Assembly: GCA_026416775.1 (NCBI GenBank) | Contig: JAOAEN010000067.1 | Coordinates: forward strand, 1-7,028 | DNA length: 7,028 bases | Source of the DNA: Dehalococcoidales bacterium | GTDB lineage: Bacteria; Chloroflexota; Dehalococcoidia; Dehalococcoidales; RBG-16-60-22 | Direction of reading: 5' to 3' | Shown here: one piece after another, positions 1-4,220 of the stretch | Position numbering within the stretch: position 1 is the first letter of the stretch | Layout: every line of letters begins with the position of its first letter | Made by a program: the position numbers and the translations under genes | Notes under the pieces: generated by a model | What the model saw: the letters and a program-made list of their open reading frames with translations, nothing else | Databases searched by the model: none | What the model was told of the DNA's origin: nothing

Positions 1-737
1 TCGGCGATGTCAAGCTCGCGGGTGCGCCTCTGGTAGTCCGCAAAACGGGCTTTATTGCTGGGCTGGGACAGGAAGACGACCAGCCCGATACGGGGATAGT
101 CCCTTTTCAGCGCCGCGACCAGCTCAAGGCACATGTCAATGCCGTAAAGGTCGGCCCCTTGGTATTCGGTGATGGAGAAGGCGTTGGCGGCAATGACGGG
201 CGTGTGGTTTGCAATAAATTCCCGGGTCTGCGCGGGGACTTCCTCCGCATCCTCCTCCTTCACCGCGGGCGGTAGGAAAGAAGGGGCTATCGCGATTTTC
301 TCCGGCGCTGCCCCCAGACCGCTGAGCTTTTCCCTGATCTCGGTGTTCATGGCGATGATGCGGGCGGCGGCCTTCAGGGTAAGCTTCATCGCGGCCTGCC
401 CCGGAATGTCAAAGTTTCCCCGCAGGCTGTGATAGGTCAGGACAAACCTCGCCCCTTTCAGGCGGGCGAGAAGTGCAAAGCATGCCGGGACCATCCAGCG
501 TGTGCCAGAGACATGCAGGTGGATGATATCGAAGCGATGGAAAAGCAGCCTGCACCATGACACGGGTTGGCGCAGGTTGAGCACATTACCGGCCTTTCGG
601 GCGGGACGCGAATAGTCAAAGACCACGCAGTCAATCCCCTGCTGCATGCATCGGTCGGCCAGCCTCTGCACGTGGGTTGAGATACCGCCGTACGGCGGCG
701 GATAGGCTCCAACGAGCGCAAGCCTGAGCCCTTTCAT
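1..737 (-). CDS. GT4-type glycosyltransferase, N-terminal part (runs off the left edge)
   Basis: The reverse strand is open from an ATG at 737 to the window edge, giving 245 residues and no stop. The N-terminus has the glycine-rich loop of GT-B, family-4-like glycosyltransferases (residues 10-27, PPPYGG followed by an STHVQRLA helix). A FDIIHLH strand lies at 69-75 and a TYHS segment at 101-104, both typical of the acceptor-binding N-terminal domain. A domain-linking stretch with APSFLPP follows. The C-terminal nucleotide-sugar domain with the usual E-x7-E motif lies outside the window, so sugar and linkage cannot be read. Members transfer a sugar from an activated donor to a growing glycan at the cytoplasmic face of the membrane. 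The ATG lies 3 bases after the dehydrogenase stop, so the two are probably translationally coupled; no strong Shine-Dalgarno is visible. Family assignment is confident, the substrate is unknown. Confidence 0.85.
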   Translation of the reverse strand, partial: MKGLRLALVGAYPPPYGGISTHVQRLADRCMQQGIDCVVFDYSRPARKAGNVLNLRQPVSWCRLLFHRFDIIHLHVSGTRWMVPACFALLARLKGARFVLTYHSLRGNFDIPGQAAMKLTLKAAARIIAMNTEIREKLSGLGAAPEKIAIAPSFLPPAVKEEDAEEVPAQTREFIANHTPVIAANAFSITEYQGADLYGIDMCLELVAALKRDYPRIGLVVFLSQPSNKARFADYQRRTRELDIA

Positions 738-740
738 TGC

Positions 741-1808
741 CTAAGTGCGGGGTGCGTATTTCTGCCTCAGGCGGGAGACGATCATCTCCATCACCCTCAC
801 GGTTTCCCTGCCGTCTTCGGCGGTCACCGGAAGCGGCTTTCCGTGGACGAGACTTTCCACGAAAGCCTCAATGAGGCTGTTATGCCCGTAAAACCTGCCC
901 CGCCCAGTCAGGGTACCTGCGGCATTGGCGAGCACCCCGCCGATCATCTGCAGGGCACTCTCCTTCGCCGCCAGAGCCAGCGCGAAGGGTGACATGGAAG
1001 CACGCCCTTTCTGGTGGACGAGGAGCATCCTGAGGAGGTCAAGGTGGAGCATTCCCTCGGTCCCGATGAGGTCCACGGTGGAAGCGCGGTAGCTACCGGG
1101 ATAGGAGATGGTGATGGAGCTCGTCCCTCTTTCTCCTTCCAGCTCAATCTGGAAATAGTCAAACGGTGCCCAGGGATGCTCGAGGAGGCAACGGGCGCTG
1201 ACTTCCACTCCCTTCACGCTGCCGATGAAGACGGCTGACCTGTAGACCGCATGGGGTGCGCTCTCCCCGATGGCACCGCCGGGCAGCCGGTGGACCCAGT
1301 AGTCTTTCCGCATGATCATTTCATCGCTTGGGTCAGCCATAAAAATCCTCATGCCGATGAGATCACCGATGTCTCCCCTAGCAACCATTTCCCTGGCTTT
1401 GACGAAGGGGGGATAGAAAAGCTGGTTGTGGACGACCCCCACCTTCACCCCTTTTTCCCGGGACAGGCGGAGCATTTCATCGCATTCCGATGTCCTGAGT
1501 GCCATCGGCTTTTCCATGAGCACATGGCAGCCTGCGGCAATAGCCTGCAGCGCCAGGACGGCATGTGTCTGCGGCGGTGTACAGATGTCAACGATATCCA
1601 GCTTCTCCCGTTCCAGCATCTGGGCAATATCGGTGTACACGCCGGGGATGCCGTACCGGCGGGCCAGCTTTTCGGCAAGGGCCCTGTTGGTATCACAGAC
1701 AGCACGGAGAACAACGTCCCGTCTGAGCCTAGAGAACGCCGGAACGTGGCGCAGGCTGGCAATGGCGCCGCAGCCGACGATACCCACTTTGAGTCTGTTC
1801 TCCGGCAT
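741..1808 (-). CDS. Gfo/Idh/MocA-family NAD(P)-dependent sugar dehydrogenase
   Basis: This 355-residue oxidoreductase opens with a Rossmann fold: VGIVGCGAIA at 8-17 gives G-x-G-x-x-A. CTPPQTH at 76-82 and EKP at 99-101 follow; in this family the EKP lysine is catalytic. The C-terminal sheet domain contains GGAIGESAPH, whose His186 sits where the family has its active-site histidine. The length is normal. I start it at 1808 because a G-rich Shine-Dalgarno lies just upstream and the gap to the epimerase stop is then 8 bases. The longer ATG at 1865 would add 19 non-conserved residues and overlap the epimerase. Next to an epimerase and a glycosyltransferase, a role in oxidising a nucleotide sugar (as WlbA/WbpB-type enzymes do) is plausible. 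An inositol or free-sugar dehydrogenase cannot be ruled out from sequence. Confidence 0.9.
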   Translation of the reverse strand: MPENRLKVGIVGCGAIASLRHVPAFSRLRRDVVLRAVCDTNRALAEKLARRYGIPGVYTDIAQMLEREKLDIVDICTPPQTHAVLALQAIAAGCHVLMEKPMALRTSECDEMLRLSREKGVKVGVVHNQLFYPPFVKAREMVARGDIGDLIGMRIFMADPSDEMIMRKDYWVHRLPGGAIGESAPHAVYRSAVFIGSVKGVEVSARCLLEHPWAPFDYFQIELEGERGTSSITISYPGSYRASTVDLIGTEGMLHLDLLRMLLVHQKGRASMSPFALALAAKESALQMIGGVLANAAGTLTGRGRFYGHNSLIEAFVESLVHGKPLPVTAEDGRETVRVMEMIVSRLRQKYAPRT

Positions 1809-1810
1809 GT

Positions 1811-1819
1811 CCCCCCCTA
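1811..1819 (-). promoter_or_regulatory. Ribosome binding site of the dehydrogenase, overlapping the epimerase stop
   Basis: On the reverse strand the bases read TAGGGGGGG directly before AC-ATG. The TAG is the epimerase stop codon and the G run is the Shine-Dalgarno for the ATG at 1808. Stop and ribosome site share bases, which suggests translational coupling and decides the shorter start. Confidence 0.65.
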
Positions 1820-2815
1820 CCACCTTGCATCCCGTGCAATTCTTTCGCGGTTCTGGACGATCCACTCGCAGGCTTTCCTGACGCCTTCCTTTATCGTCGT
1901 GCGCGGCTCATAGCCCAGCACCGCCCTTGCCTTGGCGATGGAAGCACGCCGGCGGGTGATCCTGTCCCAGTCGCGGCGCGGCCTGAATTCAACGCCCTGA
2001 TCGTTACCGGTAATCTCATTGACCATGTCGGCGAGGTCCTTCACCCTCGTTTCGGTCTCCGAAGCAAGGTTGAAGGCTTCACCGACTGCTTCGGGAGTAA
2101 TCCCGATGAGGAGCGTGCCGGCAACGATATCCTCAACGTAGGTGAAATCGCGCGTTTCCTCACCGGTGCCAGTGATCGGCAAGGGTCTCCTGTGGAGCGC
2201 CCACCAGATGAAATTGGGGATAACGTTGCGGTAGGCGCCCGGGATTTCCCCGGGACCGTAAACGTTGAAATAGCGGGCAATTGCCACGGGTAGCCGGTAG
2301 TGGTTGTAGAAGAAGTTGCAGTAAAGCTCACCGAGGAGCTTGGTGATCTGGTACGGGGTATCCAGATGGAGGGAGACGAATTCCTCTTTCAGCGGGAGCG
2401 GCGCCTGGCTGCCATAGACCGAACAGCCCGATGAGGCGAAGACGAATCTGGTTATCCCGGCGAGGTTGGCATATTCCAGCACTTTCAGCGTTCCCAGACC
2501 GTTCACCGCAAGGTCGGTCTCGGGGTGATCCACGGAGTTCTGGTTGGCAAAATGCGCCGCAAGGTGGAAGACGTACTCCGGCTTCTGGTTGAATGCGCGC
2601 TTCAGGATTTCTTCGTCCAGGATGCTGCCCTCAATGAAGAGGACAGTCGGGTCTTCGGGTAAATTCCATCTCGCCGCGCTCGACAGGTCATCAACAACGA
2701 TGATCCTGGCAGCACCGGCTCTGATCAGGGCTCTGGTGAGGTTGCTGCCGATGCAGCCGGCGCCGCCGGTAATCAGGACATTCTTTCCCCGGTAGGCACT
2801 CAGATAGTCTCTCAT
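1817..2815 (-). CDS. NAD-dependent epimerase/dehydratase (extended SDR, GalE-like)
   Basis: This 332-residue extended short-chain dehydrogenase/reductase acts on nucleotide sugars. TGGAGCIG at 16-23 supplies the G-x-x-G-x-x-G NAD-binding loop, and VVDDLSS at 40-46 ends with the acidic residues that favour NAD. HLAAH is at 84-88. SSGCSVYG at 128-135 is the catalytic Ser/Thr segment, Tyr155-x-x-x-Lys159 is the catalytic pair, and RYFNVYGPG and RDFTYVEDI are typical substrate-side motifs. The C-terminus (RRDWDR, then LGYEP) matches UDP-sugar epimerases of this class. The ATG at 2815 is preferred over 2848 because GGAGAG lies 5 bases upstream of it. It is the first gene of a leftward operon with the dehydrogenase and glycosyltransferase. 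A 4-epimerase is the best guess; 4,6-dehydratase or UDP-glucuronate decarboxylase are alternatives. Confidence 0.9.
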   Translation of the reverse strand: MRDYLSAYRGKNVLITGGAGCIGSNLTRALIRAGAARIIVVDDLSSAARWNLPEDPTVLFIEGSILDEEILKRAFNQKPEYVFHLAAHFANQNSVDHPETDLAVNGLGTLKVLEYANLAGITRFVFASSGCSVYGSQAPLPLKEEFVSLHLDTPYQITKLLGELYCNFFYNHYRLPVAIARYFNVYGPGEIPGAYRNVIPNFIWWALHRRPLPITGTGEETRDFTYVEDIVAGTLLIGITPEAVGEAFNLASETETRVKDLADMVNEITGNDQGVEFRPRRDWDRITRRRASIAKARAVLGYEPRTTIKEGVRKACEWIVQNRERIARDARW

Positions 2816-2820
2816 CTTAT

Positions 2821-2826
2821 CTCTCC
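2821..2826 (-). promoter_or_regulatory. Ribosome binding site of the epimerase gene
   Basis: GGAGAG on the reverse strand is followed by a 5-base spacer and the ATG at 2815. This sets the start at 2815 rather than the ATG at 2848, which lies upstream of the site. Confidence 0.75.
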
Positions 2827-2841
2827 GGACCGGATCGGTAG

Positions 2842-2856
2842 GGTGCAAAGTGCACC
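2842..2856. repeat. Small inverted repeat in the epimerase leader
   Basis: GGTGCA and TGCACC form a perfect 6-base inverted repeat around AAG. If transcription starts near 2862, it lies in the untranslated leader about 27 bases before the start codon. It could be a short hairpin or a protein site; no known operator is recognised. Confidence 0.4.
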
Positions 2857-2868
2857 GACGTTCATCAA

Positions 2869-2898
2869 ATTATGACACAACGTTGATTATGCGGGCAA
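2869..2898 (-). promoter_or_regulatory. Sigma70-type promoter of the leftward polysaccharide operon
   Basis: On the reverse strand TTGCCC (2898-2893) and CATAAT (2874-2869) are separated by 18 bases. They match the consensus at 4 of 6 and 5 of 6 positions. A TG one base upstream of the -10 makes it an extended -10. The start would fall near 2862, giving a leader of about 47 bases before the epimerase ATG. The 8-base palindrome CAACGTTG (2878-2885) lies in the spacer, where a bound repressor could block the promoter. Confidence 0.55.
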
Positions 2899-2899
2899 C

Positions 2900-2940
2900 G
2901 GGGTTAACCCCCAAGTCCGGTAACCCGTGTTTAACGGGTT
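2900..2940. repeat. Cluster of palindromes in the divergent control region
   Basis: GGGGTTAACCCC (2900-2911) is a perfect 12-base palindrome. It is followed by AACCCGT (2922-2928) and ACGGGTT (2934-2940), a perfect 7-base inverted repeat with a 5-base loop. Both share a core of G and C triplets around TTAAC. No T run follows the second, so a terminator is unlikely. Lying just upstream of the leftward promoter and at the front of the FecR-like gene, they are candidate operators for both directions. This is inference from position and symmetry. Confidence 0.45.
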
Positions 2941-3025
2941 GTTTATGGTAAGTGCCCCCAAATTTATGCTTTGTTTACGGCGCTCCACCTATCCTCTACG
3001 GGGCAGGGTAAGAAAGGGGGAAGCG

Positions 3026-3649
3026 CTGAAAAGTCGTATTCTTTCCAGTCTGACCAGCATATTCCTGACCGCTGTTGTCGGCATGCTTGCCGTCGGTATC
3101 AGCTTTTCTCTCTACTATCCGGGGCAGGCAGGGACTGCCTTGCCTTACGCCACGCTCAAGGTTATCGCCGGTGAGGCGCTTGTCCAGCGGGAGCACTCGC
3201 TTGTCTGGGAGAAGGCGACAAGCGGGATGAAGCTGGGGGCAGGAAGCCGGGTAAAGACGGGGAGCGGCTCGCGCGCCTCGATTACCTTCCTGCCGGGGGT
3301 AACCACCACCCTTGAGCCTGGCACCGGCGTCATCCTCACGTGGTTTGAGACAGGCGGTGACGGTTCGGCTTCGGTCAGGGTGAGACAGGAGGCGGGAAGA
3401 ACGTGGAACCAGGTACGCAGGCCCGACGGTGGCTGCCAGTTTCAGCTTGATACACCATCGGCAGCGGTAACGGTGCACGGCACGTTATTTGCCGTCGGGG
3501 TGGATGGCTCGGGCGAAACAAGCGTGCAGACGCTGGAGGGGGCCGTAAGCCTGCGCTCCCGCGGGCAGGAAGTGGTTATCCCCGCCGGCTGGCAGGCCCG
3601 GGCCGGTGCCGGGGGGCCACCATCGGAGCCTGGGTTGCTTCCCCCATGA
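3026..3649 (+). CDS. FecR-domain membrane-anchored protein (part before the internal TGA)
   Basis: The product is about 207 residues. A short basic start (KSR) leads into one hydrophobic helix at 5-29, then an extracytoplasmic FecR domain begins with YATLKVIAGEALVQ. The diagnostic second half is TPSAAVTVHGTLFAVGV at 143-159 followed by a TLEGAV turn. FecR domains are beta-rich envelope modules; in TonB systems they pass signals to ECF sigma factors. Here only a few residues precede the helix, so there is no cytoplasmic anti-sigma domain, and no sigma-factor gene is adjacent. The start is uncertain. AAGGGGG (3014-3020) lies 5 bases before a rare CTG at 3026. In-frame GTG 2927, ATG 2945 and ATG 2966 lack convincing ribosome sites and would add up to 33 basic, non-conserved residues. 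The gene stops at TGA in a proline-rich linker (GGPPSEPGLLPP). Confidence 0.75.
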   Translation: MKSRILSSLTSIFLTAVVGMLAVGISFSLYYPGQAGTALPYATLKVIAGEALVQREHSLVWEKATSGMKLGAGSRVKTGSGSRASITFLPGVTTTLEPGTGVILTWFETGGDGSASVRVRQEAGRTWNQVRRPDGGCQFQLDTPSAAVTVHGTLFAVGVDGSGETSVQTLEGAVSLRSRGQEVVIPAGWQARAGAGGPPSEPGLLPP

Positions 3650-3656
3650 CGGGAAG
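3638..3656 (+). repeat. Hairpin placing the internal TGA in its loop
   Basis: CTTCCC (3638-3643) and GGGAAG (3651-3656) are perfectly complementary over 6 bases. The 7-base loop between them contains the TGA of the interrupted FecR-like gene. Symmetry is seen directly; a role in recoding is speculative and chance is quite possible in GC-rich DNA. Confidence 0.35.
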
Positions 3657-3745
3657 AAGCCGTATTCACGATAGACAGCCCGCTTCTGGGTCTTGTCGTT
3701 ACCCCGGACGGGTCAGGTGCCGGCTACCTGCCGGACAGAACACCG

Positions 3746-4189
3746 GTGAACGAGATCACCGGGGCACGGCTTTCCCCGGCGGAAGGTTTGTGCCAGACCG
3801 TCCGCATCCCGGACCCCGCAGAGGGACTGTATTCCATCGTCCTGCACGGCGCGGCTTCCGGCATGGCCGGTATCGGCATCAGGGCTTTCCGCGGTGAAAA
3901 GTGCGTCCTGCTTTACCGCCAGTCCTGCGATGTGAGCAACGGGGATGGCTCCGTCAGCAGGCTGCGCATCGACGCCACGAATGGTGTCTTAGAGCAACTT
4001 CCCGGTACCGGGGAGCTGCTGCTGGCCGAAAAAGCTAAGCCAGCTTCCGGGCAGGCAGGTGCGACAGCGTCCGGAAAAGGTTCCCGTCTTTTTATCGCCG
4101 GCTTCAGCGCGAACGAAACATGGGTGGCAGTGAGCTGCATCGCCGTTTTCTTTATCGTGGTGCTTCTGGTGTGCTGGAGAAAGGCCTGA
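3746..4189 (+). CDS. C-terminal part of the FecR-like protein, with a terminal membrane helix
   Basis: Same frame as the FecR domain; protein sense in fact resumes right after the TGA, at 3650. The first possible start, GTG 3746, has no good ribosome site and would cut off an apparent strand (TIDSPLLGLVVTP) that begins this domain, so independent translation is doubtful. The domain contains NEITGARLSP, then IPDPAEGLYSIVLHG, which resembles a small beta-sandwich, and a charged low-complexity stretch. It ends in about 19 hydrophobic residues (WVAVSCIAVFFIVVLLV) capped by WRKA, a membrane helix with a short basic tail. I do not recognise the domain by name. The final TGA is followed three codons later by an in-frame TAG (4199-4201), 5 bases before the possible ATG at 4206. 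Confidence 0.55.
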   Translation: MNEITGARLSPAEGLCQTVRIPDPAEGLYSIVLHGAASGMAGIGIRAFRGEKCVLLYRQSCDVSNGDGSVSRLRIDATNGVLEQLPGTGELLLAEKAKPASGQAGATASGKGSRLFIAGFSANETWVAVSCIAVFFIVVLLVCWRKA

Positions 4190-4207
4190 GTCCGGGAATA
4201 GAAAGAT

Positions 4208-4215
4208 GAGAGGGG
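4208..4215 (+). promoter_or_regulatory. Ribosome binding site of the c-di-GMP enzyme gene
   Basis: GAGAGGGG is followed by AATTC and then ATG at 4221. It overlaps the alternative ATG at 4206, which has no comparable site, so it decides the start. Confidence 0.7.
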
Positions 4216-4220
4216 AATTC

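Larger units (their letters stand above)
3026..4189 (+). pseudogene. FecR-like two-helix envelope protein gene split by an in-frame TGA
   Basis: The frame of the FecR domain (to the TGA at 3647-3649) continues without a frameshift or another stop to the TGA at 4187-4189. If the internal TGA were a sense codon, the product would be about 387 residues. It would have an N-terminal helix (5-29), a FecR domain (about 43-195), a proline-rich linker holding the stop at codon 208, a small C-terminal domain and a final helix (366-384). I treat the gene as one unit because the residues straight after the TGA continue a plausible linker and domain, and no good start exists there. It could be a true pseudogene, a readthrough gene or a base-call error. 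The two parts are listed separately. Confidence 0.65.

Noticed and set aside
1251..1913. Long forward frame opposite the dehydrogenase and the epimerase end
   Set aside because: It lies antisense to two well-supported genes and has no ribosome site or domain. It is a shadow of GC-rich codon bias.
2922..2940. Hairpin as a rho-independent terminator
   Set aside because: No T run follows in either direction, and it lies between divergent gene starts where no terminator is expected.
2939..2970. Rightward promoter for the FecR-like gene (TTGTTT or TTTATG with TATGCT)
   Set aside because: TTGTTT gives a 20-base spacer. The 17-base option matches only 3 of 6 bases at -35 and 4 of 6 at -10. This is too weak to annotate, although some rightward promoter must exist nearby.
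3647..3649. Genetic-code change (TGA read as Trp or Gly) as the explanation for the internal stop
   Set aside because: The clearly complete genes end in TAG, so TGA as a stop is not strictly required here. However, tryptophan is written TGG throughout and only this one TGA occurs inside roughly two thousand codons. A genome-wide reassignment would give many more.
3647..3690. Selenocysteine codon with a downstream insertion element
   Set aside because: AGAAGC (3655-3660) and GCTTCT (3682-3687) can pair, but the stem is short with a 21-base loop and no recognisable bacterial SECIS tip. The site is a proline-rich linker, not a redox centre.
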